This document shows, piece after piece, positions 23,930 through 32,845 of a stretch of DNA of 43,683 nt (its first letter is position 1; every line of letters begins with the position of its first letter). This DNA comes from DAOTOJ01 sp035451285 (GTDB lineage Bacteria; Patescibacteriota; Minisyncoccia; UBA6257; Brennerbacteraceae). The stretch lies in contig DAOTOJ010000004.1 in the NCBI GenBank assembly GCA_035451285.1, positions 1-43,683 on the forward strand. Reading direction: 5' to 3'. The notes beneath the pieces are model-generated. The model did not search any database. It saw only the letters and a list, made by a program, of their open reading frames with translations, and was not told the DNA's origin. The position numbers were made by a program, and so were the translations under genes.

Positions 23930-25895
23930 GGATAATAAATTAATTATTGTCGAATCGCCTACCAAAGCTAAAACAATTTCTTCTTTTTTAAAGGGTTTTA
24001 ACATTTTGCCATCTTATGGCCATGTTAGAGATTTGCCAAAAAGCAAGTTAGGTATTGATGTTGATAATAATTTCGAAGTAAGTTACGTTATTATTCCTAA
24101 AGCTAAAGAAAATTTAAAAAAAATAGAAAAACAAGCTCAAAAAGCAACTGAAATTATTCTAGCTACAGATGAAGATCGCGAAGGAGAAGCTATTGCTTGG
24201 CATCTTTTGCAAGCTTTAAATTTAGATGAGGATAAAACCAAAAGAATTGTATTTCATGAAATTACTAAACCAGCAATCGAAGAAGCTTTAAAAAATCCTC
24301 GAGGAATAAAAATCGAATTAGTTAACGCCCAACAAGCTCGAAGAATTTTAGATAGATTAGTTGGCTATAAACTTTCTCCATTTTTATGGAGAAAAATAAA
24401 ATATGGCTTATCAGCAGGCAGGGTGCAATCAGCTGCTTTAAGATTGATCTGCGAAAAAGAAAAAGAAATTGAAGATTTTATTTCGCAAGAATATTGGACA
24501 ATTTCAACGATTTTAGAAAAAGATAATCAATCTTTTGAGGCCCAGCTATTTAAAATTAATAATCAAACTTTAGATAAGCTTGAAATAAAAAACGAAAAGC
24601 AAGCTAAAGAAATTTCTCAAAAATTAAAGCAAGCTGATTTTTCAGTTTTTGATTTAAATCAAAAAACAGTTTTTAATTCACCTTTACCACCATTTACCAC
24701 TAGTACTTTACAACAAGGATCTTGGCAAAAACTTCATTTTTCTTCAAAACAAACAATGATGTTAGCCCAACAGTTATACGAGGAAGGCTTAATCACTTAT
24801 ATGAGAACCGATTCAGTAAATATTTCCAAAGAAGCTATTCTAATGGTTAGAAAATTTATTGAGCAAGAATTTGGTAAAAATTATCTCCCAGAAACTAGTA
24901 ATATTTTTAAAACTAAATCGAAATTATCTCAAGAGGCCCACGAAGCAATTAGACCAACAGATGTTAATAAAACTCCTTTAAAATTAAAAAATAAGCTTGG
25001 TAGTCAGCAATTAAAACTTTATGAACTAATTTGGAAAAGATTTGTAGCGTGCCAAATGTCTAAAGCTACTTTAAAACAAACAACCATTATTGTTAAAGCT
25101 CAAAACAAAGACGATTATTTTTTAAAAGCTACCGGAGAAATTATTGTGTTTGACGGATTTCTGAAAATTTTTCCCAAAAAACAAGAAACTATTTTACCAA
25201 TCGTTGAAAAAGATGATCAGTTAAAACTTTTAGAAATTAAAACTCTACAGCATTTTACTGAACCGCCAGCAAGATACAATGATGCTTCATTAGTCAAAAA
25301 ACTCGAAGAATTAGGAATTGGCAGGCCTTCAACTTATGCCTCAATTATTTCTACTTTGCTTTTAAGAAATTATATTGAAAGAAACTCTTCCAAGGCCTTT
25401 GTCCCAACTATGCTTGGAAAATTAGTCAATGATTTACTAACTAAACATTTTAAAGATATAGTAGATTATGAATTTACTGCGACTATCGAAAATGATTTGG
25501 ATAAAATTGCCCAAGGAGAAAAAAATTGGCGAGAAGTCGTTAAAAATTTTTACGAACCATTCAATAAAAATTTAGAGCAAAAAGAAAAAGAAGTTTCAAG
25601 GCGCGAAGCAACTGAAAAAGAATCAGATGAAATTTGCGAAAAATGCGGCAGTAAAATGGTTATTAAATATGGCAAATATGGTCCATTCTTAGCTTGCTCT
25701 AATTATCCTAATTGTTCAAATATCAAAAAAATCCCAAAACCAAGTACTGAACTCGATATCCCCTGTCCTAAATGCGGCAAAACTCAAAATGGCAAAGTGG
25801 TTGTTAGAAAAACCAAAAGTAAAAAAAGAATTTTTTATGGTTGTTCTCGTTGGCCAAAATGTGATTTTATGAGTTGGAAACCACCAGGTCAGTAA
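23922..25895 (+). CDS. topA: DNA topoisomerase I
   Basis: 657 residues. The TOPRIM domain starts with IVESPTKAKTISSFL and holds DEDREGEAIAWHL (about 85-97) for metal binding. The active-site Tyr is in ITYMRTDSVNIS (about 290). GIGRPSTYASII marks the domain IV region. The C-terminus has two zinc ribbons (CEKC...CSNYPNC and CPKC...CSRWPKC), as in E. coli-type enzymes but fewer. It relaxes negative supercoils. dprA and topA form the classic dprA-topA pair. Confidence 0.96.
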   Translation: MTKDNKLIIVESPTKAKTISSFLKGFNILPSYGHVRDLPKSKLGIDVDNNFEVSYVIIPKAKENLKKIEKQAQKATEIILATDEDREGEAIAWHLLQALNLDEDKTKRIVFHEITKPAIEEALKNPRGIKIELVNAQQARRILDRLVGYKLSPFLWRKIKYGLSAGRVQSAALRLICEKEKEIEDFISQEYWTISTILEKDNQSFEAQLFKINNQTLDKLEIKNEKQAKEISQKLKQADFSVFDLNQKTVFNSPLPPFTTSTLQQGSWQKLHFSSKQTMMLAQQLYEEGLITYMRTDSVNISKEAILMVRKFIEQEFGKNYLPETSNIFKTKSKLSQEAHEAIRPTDVNKTPLKLKNKLGSQQLKLYELIWKRFVACQMSKATLKQTTIIVKAQNKDDYFLKATGEIIVFDGFLKIFPKKQETILPIVEKDDQLKLLEIKTLQHFTEPPARYNDASLVKKLEELGIGRPSTYASIISTLLLRNYIERNSSKAFVPTMLGKLVNDLLTKHFKDIVDYEFTATIENDLDKIAQGEKNWREVVKNFYEPFNKNLEQKEKEVSRREATEKESDEICEKCGSKMVIKYGKYGPFLACSNYPNCSNIKKIPKPSTELDIPCPKCGKTQNGKVVVRKTKSKKRIFYGCSRWPKCDFMSWKPPGQ

Positions 25896-25934
25896 AAAAT
25901 TACTCAAAAAATTATCTCGCTAAAATATGTTATA

Positions 25935-25964
25935 ATTATAATCTTATAATTATAAGATTATAAT
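25935..25964. promoter_or_regulatory. Perfect 30-bp palindrome upstream of rel
   Basis: A perfect inverted repeat (ATTATAATCTTATAA and its complement) centred between 25949 and 25950, 21 bp before the rel ATG. It contains TATAAT on both strands, so it overlaps the likely promoter. The half-site ATAATCTTA/TAAGATTAT is the same as at the parB start (28677-28704). Confidence 0.6.
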
Positions 25965-25985
25965 AACTTACCTAAGATTGTTTTT

Positions 25986-27755
25986 ATGGAAACAGATACT
26001 TCAAAATTAAAACAAACATTTTTTAATATTCTTTATCAAAATGAATTGTTGTACGATTTTGAATTAATAAAAAATGTTTATAATTTTTCGCAAAAAGTCC
26101 ATCGAGATCAAAAAAGAAAATCAGGAGAAGACTATTTTAACCATCCTTTAAGAGTAGCTATTACCACCGCTTCTTTAAAAATGGACAATTCTACTATCTG
26201 CGCTTCCCTACTTCATGATACCGTAGAAGATTGCCATATTTCCTATAATGAACTTCTCATCAACTTTGGAGAAGAAATAACGCGTTTGGTGAATGGCGTC
26301 AGTAATTTAGGAAAAATAAAATATTTAGAACCTAAAACACAAGATGAAAAATTAAAATTTAAAAAAGCTGAAAACTTAAGAAAAACATTTTTAGCTTTAT
26401 CTAAAGATTTAAGAGTAGCTATTATTAAATTGGCGGATAGGCTAGATAATGTTAAAACCTTAGATGCTTTGCCCCAAGATAAACAAATTAAAATAGCTCA
26501 AGAAACTTTAGAGATTTTTGCTCCCTTAGCCCATCGTTTGGGTCTTTTTAAAATAGCTCGGGAGTTAGAAGATTATTCTTTTAGATATCAAAATCCAGAG
26601 GCTTATAAAAAAACTGAAAAATTGTTTGAAGGGGAATTTAAAAATATCGAAAAATATTTAAAAGATATTGTTAAGTATATTGGAAGAGAATTAAAAAATA
26701 ATGGGGCAAGTTTTTTGGAAATCGAATATCGAGTAAAAACAATTTATAGTCTTTGGAAAAAGCTTGAAAGATACAATGGGGACCTATCGCAAATTCACGA
26801 TATTTTAGCTTTAAGAATCATAACCGACACTGTTGAGAATTGCTATAAAATTTTGGGTATAGTTCATAAATTATTTACCCCTTTGCCAAATAGCTTTGAT
26901 GATTACATTGCTCGCCCTAAACCAAATGGTTATCAGGCCCTTCATACCGATGTTTATCTAAAAAACAATCAGATAATTGAAATTCAAATAAAAACAAAAG
27001 AAATGCATGAAAATGCGGAAAATGGAATTGCAGCTCATTGGTATTATCAAAACATCAGAAACTTAAAAACTTCTCCAACTTACAAAAATAAAGGAGCCAT
27101 CAAAACGCCACCAATTCCCAAAGAATATCTTTGGGTAAAACAAATAAAGGAATGGCAAAACTATTTTCCAAATTCTTTAGATTTTATTGAATCTTTAAAA
27201 GCAGATTATTTTGAAGATAGAATTTTTGTTTTAACTCCTAAGGGAGAAGCCATAGATTTACCAAGAGGATCAACGCCCATTGATTTTGCCTATAAAATCC
27301 ATACTGATATTGGAAACCAAGCAGTTGGTGCAAAAATTAATGGCAAATTTGTAACTTTAGATCAAGAGCTTCAGTCTGGAGATGTAGTTGAAATTTTGAT
27401 TCAAAAAGGCAAAAAACCATCTCCTAAATGGTTAGAGTTTGCTAAAACTAATTTAGCAAAAAATAAAATAAGAGAAATTTTGGAAGGAAAAAATAAATCA
27501 TTATTTAAAATAATGCCTAGATATAACAAAATCGAATTAACCATAAAAGTAAAAGATCGAATGGGATTAATTAAAGACATTTCTTCGGTTTTAACTAAAA
27601 ATCAAATAAATATCGAAAGTATAAATTTCGATAAAAGCAATTTAATGCTAAAAACTATAATTAAAACAGCTAATAAAAACGAATTACCTAAAATAATATC
27701 TAAGATTTCTCGAATTAAAGGTATTGAAACAATTGTTTATAAGGAAAAATTATAG
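25986..27755 (+). CDS. rel: RelA/SpoT-family bifunctional (p)ppGpp synthetase/hydrolase
   Basis: 589 residues. The hydrolase HD domain (about 25-170) has YFNHPLRVA, LLHDTVEDC and LADRLDNVKTLD, so the metal-binding residues look intact. The synthetase domain (about 230-350) has IHDILALRIIT, RPKPNGYQALHTDV and EIQIKTKEMHENAENGIAAHW. A TGS domain (RIFVLTPKGEAIDLPRGSTP) and a C-terminal ACT domain (ELTIKVKDRMGLIKDIS) follow. It is shorter than the usual 720-740 residues because the parts between TGS and ACT are missing. It controls ppGpp in starvation. Its end overlaps the convergent parB end by 19 bp. Confidence 0.94.
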   Translation: METDTSKLKQTFFNILYQNELLYDFELIKNVYNFSQKVHRDQKRKSGEDYFNHPLRVAITTASLKMDNSTICASLLHDTVEDCHISYNELLINFGEEITRLVNGVSNLGKIKYLEPKTQDEKLKFKKAENLRKTFLALSKDLRVAIIKLADRLDNVKTLDALPQDKQIKIAQETLEIFAPLAHRLGLFKIARELEDYSFRYQNPEAYKKTEKLFEGEFKNIEKYLKDIVKYIGRELKNNGASFLEIEYRVKTIYSLWKKLERYNGDLSQIHDILALRIITDTVENCYKILGIVHKLFTPLPNSFDDYIARPKPNGYQALHTDVYLKNNQIIEIQIKTKEMHENAENGIAAHWYYQNIRNLKTSPTYKNKGAIKTPPIPKEYLWVKQIKEWQNYFPNSLDFIESLKADYFEDRIFVLTPKGEAIDLPRGSTPIDFAYKIHTDIGNQAVGAKINGKFVTLDQELQSGDVVEILIQKGKKPSPKWLEFAKTNLAKNKIREILEGKNKSLFKIMPRYNKIELTIKVKDRMGLIKDISSVLTKNQINIESINFDKSNLMLKTIIKTANKNELPKIISKISRIKGIETIVYKEKL

Positions 27756-28678
27756 TTATTTTGATTTTGATCTTGATTATTGTTTAAATCATTTTTCAAT
27801 AATTCATCTAAATCACTGTCTTTAAAATTTTCATCTACTGAATTTGTTTGGCAAATTTTATTAATAATTTCTGATAGTTCTTGAGGAGAATTAAAATTAA
27901 TAGCAATAATTCCACGCTCTCCTCTTTTTCTTAGAAAAACCCTGGTTTTTAAAGTCTCCTCTAATTTTTCTTCAGCTTCTTTTAAAAGTGGATCTAATTC
28001 TAAATATTGAGACGTAGAAGATTGAAATTGGGGCGCTTGGTTATAATTTTCTTTAACAATTTGCTTAAAAACTTCTTCTGTTTGCCTAACTGTTAAATTA
28101 TTAGCAATAATTCTACCAAGTAAAACTCTTTGTTTATCAATTGTTGATAACTGCAAAATAATTCTAGCGTGTCCTTCTGTTATTTTTCTTTCTTCTAATG
28201 CTTTTTGAACTTCTAGGGGCAATTGTAATAATCTTAAAGTATTAGCAACAACTTCCCGAGATTTACCAACCCTCAAAGCTACTTCTCTTTGAGATAAACC
28301 AAACTTATCAATTAATTGGGCAAAACCTCGAGCTTTTTCCAAGGGATTCAAATCTTCTCTTTGAATATTCTCAATTAAACCAATTTCCAATTTCTCTTGT
28401 TCTTCGACATTTTCTTTAATTAAAGCCGGAACAGTTGATAAACCAGCTAGTTTAGCAGCCATCAGCCTTCTTTCTCCAGCTAATAATTGATAACTAACAT
28501 CTGTTCCAAATTCAGTTGACTCTTCAATTCTAGTAACTATCAAAGGCTCTAAAATTCCATACTCTTTAATTGAATCAGCTAATTCTTTTAAATATTCTTC
28601 ATTAAAATCCTTTCGTGGCTGATAGGGATTCGGCTTAATTTTATCAACTTCTAAATAAAAAATAGAATTGCTTTCCAT
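27737..28678 (-). CDS. parB: ParB-family chromosome partitioning protein
   Basis: 313 residues. The N-terminal CTPase-type domain has KIKPNPYQPRKDFNEEYL, LLAGERRLMAAKLAG (GERR box) and IENIQREDLNPLEKA. The central helix-turn-helix is FGLSQREVALRVGKSREVVAN, and ITEGHARIIL follows. The C-terminal dimer domain ends in an Asn/Asp/Gln-rich tail. It binds parS near the origin and loads condensin. No parA gene is next to it in this window. The start codon lies inside an inverted repeat (28677-28704), and its end overlaps rel. Confidence 0.94.
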   Translation of the reverse strand: MESNSIFYLEVDKIKPNPYQPRKDFNEEYLKELADSIKEYGILEPLIVTRIEESTEFGTDVSYQLLAGERRLMAAKLAGLSTVPALIKENVEEQEKLEIGLIENIQREDLNPLEKARGFAQLIDKFGLSQREVALRVGKSREVVANTLRLLQLPLEVQKALEERKITEGHARIILQLSTIDKQRVLLGRIIANNLTVRQTEEVFKQIVKENYNQAPQFQSSTSQYLELDPLLKEAEEKLEETLKTRVFLRKRGERGIIAINFNSPQELSEIINKICQTNSVDENFKDSDLDELLKNDLNNNQDQNQNNYNFSL

Positions 28679-28704
28679 AATCTTAATCTTTTAATTAAGA
28701 TTAT
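28677..28704. promoter_or_regulatory. Inverted repeat over the parB start and -10
   Basis: ATAATCTTAA (28677-28686) and TTAAGATTAT (28695-28704) are 10-bp inverted copies. The distal half overlaps a minus-strand TATAAT (28700-28705), and the proximal half covers the start codon. A protein binding here would block both transcription and initiation. Confidence 0.5.
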
Positions 28705-28749
28705 ATATTGAAAAATAAAAAAATAAAAGTTAAACTGTTTTTATTTCAA

Positions 28750-28833
28750 GCTCAGGTGGCGGAATTGGCAGACGCGATGGACTCAAAATCCATTGATCGT
28801 AAGATCATGGGAGTTCGACTCTCCCCCTGAGCA
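28750..28833 (+). tRNA. tRNA-Leu(CAA)
   Basis: A type II tRNA with a long variable arm. Acceptor GCTCAGG/CCTGAGC, anticodon stem ATGGA/TCCAT, loop CTCAAAA (anticodon CAA), T-loop TTCGACT. The discriminator A is followed by CTA, which is also the stop codon, read backwards, of the convergent HAD gene. Confidence 0.95.
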
Positions 28834-29604
28834 CTACTTTAAGTTTTTATTCAAAAAATCTTCGATTAATTTTTCGGTTTGGTAATGATTTTCAACTTGC
28901 AAAGTTTTAATGCCGGTTTTTTTAACCAAATAGTCATTTCCTCCTTTAAATAAAGCATCACCTATAAATAATAAATCTTGTTTTTTAAGGTTCCAAAACT
29001 TCATAACTTGATTAACCCCATAAGCTTTATTAATTCCATTTTTAGTAATGTCTATTGAAGTTAAACCACCTAAAGTAATCGTAAATGACGGCAAGTATTT
29101 TTTTAATTTTATAGCAATTTGCTTTCTTAATTTATTATTTTTTTTATTCCATAATTGCTTTTTTCTCAAAGGCGCTAATTGGCCCAAAGCTGAAAAAGTA
29201 ATTTGGCTTTGCCTGTCATCAAATATTTTCCCATAAGTTTTCGAAGGCTTTTGATAATTTAATTCTTGAAAAACTTTATTAAAAGCTTGATAAATTTGCT
29301 GCTTTTCTTTATTGGTTAAAAATTTTTGATAAACTTTGCGCCAATGGTTATTTTGATAATAGTACATACTTGCTCCAGAAGTTGGCAAAATCAAAAGATT
29401 ATTAAAATATTTAGAGCAATATAAATACCTTAAAAATTGATTCTGAAATTGTTGATAATTACCACCTCCAATTACTGCCACTTTTCTAATATTTAAAAGT
29501 CGACAAAAAAGTTTAGCTGTTTTAATAGTTAAATTTCTTCTGCTTTTAGTTAAAGTTCCATCTAAATCAAAAATAATAACTTTAGTTTTTTTAGTTATTG
29601 GCAT
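28834..29604 (-). CDS. HAD-superfamily phosphomannomutase-like enzyme
   Basis: 256 residues from the ATG at 29602-29604. An open frame continues upstream, but it is inside the GH130 gene, so I take the ATG right before VIIFDLDGTLTKSRR. That motif holds the HAD nucleophile and acid (Asp13, Asp15). Cap and core residues match eukaryote-type phosphomannomutase: ITFSALGQ (as in the NISPIGR region of PMM2), GGLTSIDIT-NGINKAYGV and FIGDALFKGGNDYLV. It would interconvert mannose-1- and mannose-6-phosphate in the cytosol; a simple sugar phosphatase is the alternative. Its start overlaps the GH130 gene by 10 bp, so the two are coupled. Confidence 0.75.
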   Translation of the reverse strand: MPITKKTKVIIFDLDGTLTKSRRNLTIKTAKLFCRLLNIRKVAVIGGGNYQQFQNQFLRYLYCSKYFNNLLILPTSGASMYYYQNNHWRKVYQKFLTNKEKQQIYQAFNKVFQELNYQKPSKTYGKIFDDRQSQITFSALGQLAPLRKKQLWNKKNNKLRKQIAIKLKKYLPSFTITLGGLTSIDITKNGINKAYGVNQVMKFWNLKKQDLLFIGDALFKGGNDYLVKKTGIKTLQVENHYQTEKLIEDFLNKNLK

Positions 29605-31514
29605 TTTTTTAAATATTTTAAAAGATCCCTTAAAGAAATAGTTGCTACCCCAATTACCGAATCCCCCCCTCCATAATACATAAATAAAATATCGTTTAAA
29701 ACAACTGTTCCGCAAGGAAATACTACATTTGGCACTTGGCCTTCTTTTTCATATTTTTCCTGCGGTTCAAATAAAGGATAATCAGTTCTGGAAATTATCT
29801 CTAAGGGATTATCCAAATCTAGTAAAACAGCTCCTACTCTATAAATTCCATTATCTGAAACTCCATGATAAAGCATAAGCCAACCATCTTTAGTTTTAAT
29901 TGGCGGAGCTGCTGCTCCTATTTTTTTGCTATCCCACCAACCTTTTCGAGGGCCAAACCAACGATATTCATTAAGATAAATTCCCTTTGAAAAATTAAGA
30001 GTTTTGGGAAATCCTAAATCAATATCTTCTCCTGCTCTATGAACAACCCAATAAGTACCATTTATCTTTTCTGGAAAAATACAGGCGTCTTTATCGTCAA
30101 ATTCTGGAGAAGAAATTAAAACCGGTTTTTCCCAGTTCCAATTTTGAGACAAAAAATCTTTAGTGGCTATCGAAGTCAAAGCAACCCTAGGAAGATTTTT
30201 GCCATTATAGGCTGTATAGCACATATAAATTCTACTGCCAATTTTTGTTAATCTCGGATCTTCGCAACCAGAATTTCCATTAGGAATCTGTTTTTGCTCA
30301 AAATCTTCTCGTGGAACATAAATCGGATTTTGATAATTATAATCAATATCAAAACCATTAGTCGTGGTAGCATAACCCATAACCGAAGTATTATCCATTG
30401 ACATTGCTCGATAAATTAAATGAACTTTATTATTTAATAAAATTGCTCCTGGATTAAAAACAGCTTTTGCCTGCCAAGCATTTTGAGGTTGGGGGGTTAA
30501 AATAGGATTTTTATCGTATCTTTGGAAAGTCTTAAAATTAGTTGCCTCTTTTTTCGTTAATTTTGAAAGCAAAGAGGAAAGTTTAATAGTTGCTAGACAA
30601 CAAACGGTATCAGCTGCTCCATAATAAAGATAAACTTCATCGTTTTTGATTAAAGCTCCTGATGGAAAAACAACATTAGAAACCAATCCAATTCTTTCGT
30701 AATATTCTTCTGGTGTTAAAATAGGATAATCGGTTTGGGAAATAATTTTTGTTGGATTGTTCAAATCTAAAAGCAAGACTTTAATTCCAAACAGAGGTTC
30801 GCCTTTAAAATAATTTTCAATATAACTATAAAAAACTAACCAACCATCTTTAGTTTTAATAGGGGCCGGACCAGTTTCAATATGGTCCAAAGAATTAACT
30901 TTTAAATCAAGAGAGTGTTTATTGAAATTTTTATACCATTTGTTCCAATATCTTTTAGAATAAAGTTCTTCTTCGCTATCAAAAGAAGCTAAACAAATTT
31001 TTGACGGAGGTAAATCAGTATTAACTGTTATTATTGACCAAATCTTACCATTTATTCTTTCTGGAAAAAGAGACATTCCCTTGGCATTAAAGGGTGTAAT
31101 TAAATGTTTTTCTTTAATAGTTTTTAAATCATCGGAAATAGCTAAACCAATCTTTATTCCTTGGGGATTAAAGGGGTATTGAGACAAGGCTGTATAAAAA
31201 ATATAATATCTGTTATTGAATTTAGTAACCCTTGGATCTTCGCAGCCAAATCTTTCCCAGTCTTCTTCAGCAACTATAAATCTTGAACGGTTATTAAAAT
31301 GTATGCCATCTTTGCTTTTGGCAATTCCAATGCTTGAAACGTACATTTTTCTATTAGCTAAAGTATGAAAGTGTGGCAAAGATAAGGCTCGATAAATAAG
31401 AAAAATTGAATTTTCTTTTTTGATAGCCGAACCATTAAAAACCGCCTCAGCTTCCCATGAATTTTTTGAGTTAGGTATTAAAATGGGGTTTTCTTCAAAT
31501 CTTTTGACAATCAT
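29595..31514 (-). CDS. Tandem double GH130 mannoside phosphorylase-like protein
   Basis: 639 residues made of two GH130 domains (about 1-320 and 325-639), each a full five-bladed propeller by length. Repeat starts are FEENPILIPNSKNSWEAEAVF and YDKNPILTPQPQNAWQAKAVF. The catalytic Asp lies in GCEDPRV (Asp93) and GCEDPRL (Asp419). Each domain ends with a VVFPSGA or VVFPCGT segment followed by YYGAAD or YYGGGD. No signal peptide, so it is cytoplasmic. GH130 enzymes split beta-mannosides with phosphate to yield mannose-1-phosphate, though some are hydrolases. Two fused copies are unusual. Overlaps both neighbouring genes (4 bp and 10 bp). Confidence 0.87.
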   Translation of the reverse strand: MIVKRFEENPILIPNSKNSWEAEAVFNGSAIKKENSIFLIYRALSLPHFHTLANRKMYVSSIGIAKSKDGIHFNNRSRFIVAEEDWERFGCEDPRVTKFNNRYYIFYTALSQYPFNPQGIKIGLAISDDLKTIKEKHLITPFNAKGMSLFPERINGKIWSIITVNTDLPPSKICLASFDSEEELYSKRYWNKWYKNFNKHSLDLKVNSLDHIETGPAPIKTKDGWLVFYSYIENYFKGEPLFGIKVLLLDLNNPTKIISQTDYPILTPEEYYERIGLVSNVVFPSGALIKNDEVYLYYGAADTVCCLATIKLSSLLSKLTKKEATNFKTFQRYDKNPILTPQPQNAWQAKAVFNPGAILLNNKVHLIYRAMSMDNTSVMGYATTTNGFDIDYNYQNPIYVPREDFEQKQIPNGNSGCEDPRLTKIGSRIYMCYTAYNGKNLPRVALTSIATKDFLSQNWNWEKPVLISSPEFDDKDACIFPEKINGTYWVVHRAGEDIDLGFPKTLNFSKGIYLNEYRWFGPRKGWWDSKKIGAAAPPIKTKDGWLMLYHGVSDNGIYRVGAVLLDLDNPLEIISRTDYPLFEPQEKYEKEGQVPNVVFPCGTVVLNDILFMYYGGGDSVIGVATISLRDLLKYLKKCQ

Positions 31515-32731
31515 TTCTGTTTTTTAACAATTTCTTTCTTTGTTAATTGGGGAACTTCGTGCTTTATTAGTTTGCCCAAAAATTCTTCAAAATCTGCATA
31601 AGCCACGCAAACATAACTATCACTTCCTCCATAATAAACCAATAGATTATCATCCTTAATAACTGCTCCTGACGCATAAACTATCCCTGGCTTATAACCA
31701 TTATTTTCATAATCAGCATCTGGTTCTAAAACCGGTTTATTAGCTCGGGCTATTATTTGGGTTGGGTTATTTAAATCTAAAAGCATTGCCCCAACTTTGT
31801 ATTTATTAAATTCTTCTTTTTCTAAAGCATGGTAAAAAATCAACCAACCATATTTTGTTTTTAAAGGAATTGGGCCAACTCCTTTAAGCCAGCTTTCCCA
31901 TTGGTTTTTACCTGATTTAATTTGCCCGTTATAATAACTTTTTAAATAATTGCTATTTCTAAACTCTAAATCATCAAGGTAGGTTATTGAAATTTCTGGA
32001 CTAAGGCTATGCAAAATTGCGTATTTATTTTTTATTTTTTCTGGGAAAATAACCCAATTTTTATGAATTTCGTTTGGCGGAGAAATTAATTTTGGTTTTT
32101 TCCATTTCCAATTTTTATTTAAAAAATCATTAAGTTTTATTGAGGTTAAACCAATCCTAATGCCATTATCTAAAGCAGTATAAACCAAATATAGGTTATC
32201 TTCATTATCAACTCTTACAATTCGGGGATCTTCTGCTCCTTTGAAACTTCCACCTGAAAAATAAGACAAAGAATTCAAGATTTTGCTAGTAATATCGTAA
32301 TTATTTGGGCTATAATGCTCATAAACTGGAAAATTCAACCTTTCGCTTATTTTAAAACCATCATCTGAAGCAGCGTATCCAAATCTTGAAACTCCGTCGT
32401 TTCCAATTGCCCGATAAAGAAAATGAATTTTGTTGTCTAAATTAATTGCCGCTGGATTAAAAGTTTGCCAGGCCTCCCAATTATTTTCTTCGCGTGGAGA
32501 AATAATCGGATTATCTTGAGGCTTTATAAAAAATTGAGTTGTTTCTTTTTCTATCCCTGATTTAATTCTTGATGTCTTTTTAATTACCCGAGGTCTTTTG
32601 TTGAGCGATTTACTAGTTCGAGATTTAACTATTAATTTAGAAGAACTTTTTGATTTTTTATTTAACTTAGAAACGGTTCTTTTCTTTTTTAAGCTATTGT
32701 TAGTTTTAGCTATTTTTTTTATTTTCTCCAT
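31511..32731 (-). CDS. GH130 mannoside phosphorylase-like protein with basic N-terminal tail
   Basis: 406 residues. The first 60 residues are almost only Lys, Arg, Ser and Thr, then one GH130 domain begins at DNPIISPREENNWEAWQTF. The catalytic Asp is in GAEDPRIVR (about Asp168), where the Cys of the other two domains is Ala. YRAIGNDGVSRFGYAASDDGF and YASGAVIKDDNLLVYYGGSD are family features. The tail could bind a polyanion such as nucleic acid or a charged glycan. It ends in a 4-bp ATGA overlap with the double GH130 gene, so they are translated together. Confidence 0.85.
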   Translation of the reverse strand: MEKIKKIAKTNNSLKKKRTVSKLNKKSKSSSKLIVKSRTSKSLNKRPRVIKKTSRIKSGIEKETTQFFIKPQDNPIISPREENNWEAWQTFNPAAINLDNKIHFLYRAIGNDGVSRFGYAASDDGFKISERLNFPVYEHYSPNNYDITSKILNSLSYFSGGSFKGAEDPRIVRVDNEDNLYLVYTALDNGIRIGLTSIKLNDFLNKNWKWKKPKLISPPNEIHKNWVIFPEKIKNKYAILHSLSPEISITYLDDLEFRNSNYLKSYYNGQIKSGKNQWESWLKGVGPIPLKTKYGWLIFYHALEKEEFNKYKVGAMLLDLNNPTQIIARANKPVLEPDADYENNGYKPGIVYASGAVIKDDNLLVYYGGSDSYVCVAYADFEEFLGKLIKHEVPQLTKKEIVKKQK

Positions 32732-32757
32732 TAAAATCGAAAAAATCGAACTAATTA

Positions 32758-32790
32758 AATTAATTATAAAAAAAAATAAATAAAATGCAA
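32758..32790 (-). promoter_or_regulatory. Promoter of the GH130/PMM operon
   Basis: On the minus strand TTGCAT is followed by about 16 T-rich bases and TATAAT, upstream of the ATG at 32731. It is back to back with the promoter for the 32846 gene. Position is approximate to a few bases. Confidence 0.45.
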
Positions 32791-32793
32791 GAG

Positions 32794-32823
32794 TTGAAAT
32801 TTTTATTAAAAATATGCTATAAT
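32794..32823 (+). promoter_or_regulatory. Promoter of the DUF4870-like gene
   Basis: TTGAAA, 18-bp spacer ending TGC, TATAAT (about 32818-32823): an extended -10 promoter. The expected leader is about 15 bases to the ATG at 32846. Confidence 0.55.
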
Positions 32824-32845
32824 ATTTTTTAATTAATTAAAAAAT

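Noticed and set aside
25896..28749. Replication origin near parB
   Set aside because: No cluster of DnaA boxes and no dnaA or parA gene is visible; strand skew could not be measured.
29605..29715. A longer start for the PMM-like enzyme at 29715
   Set aside because: The added part lies inside the GH130 gene and does not resemble HAD proteins; the ATG at 29604 starts nine residues before the HAD motif strand.
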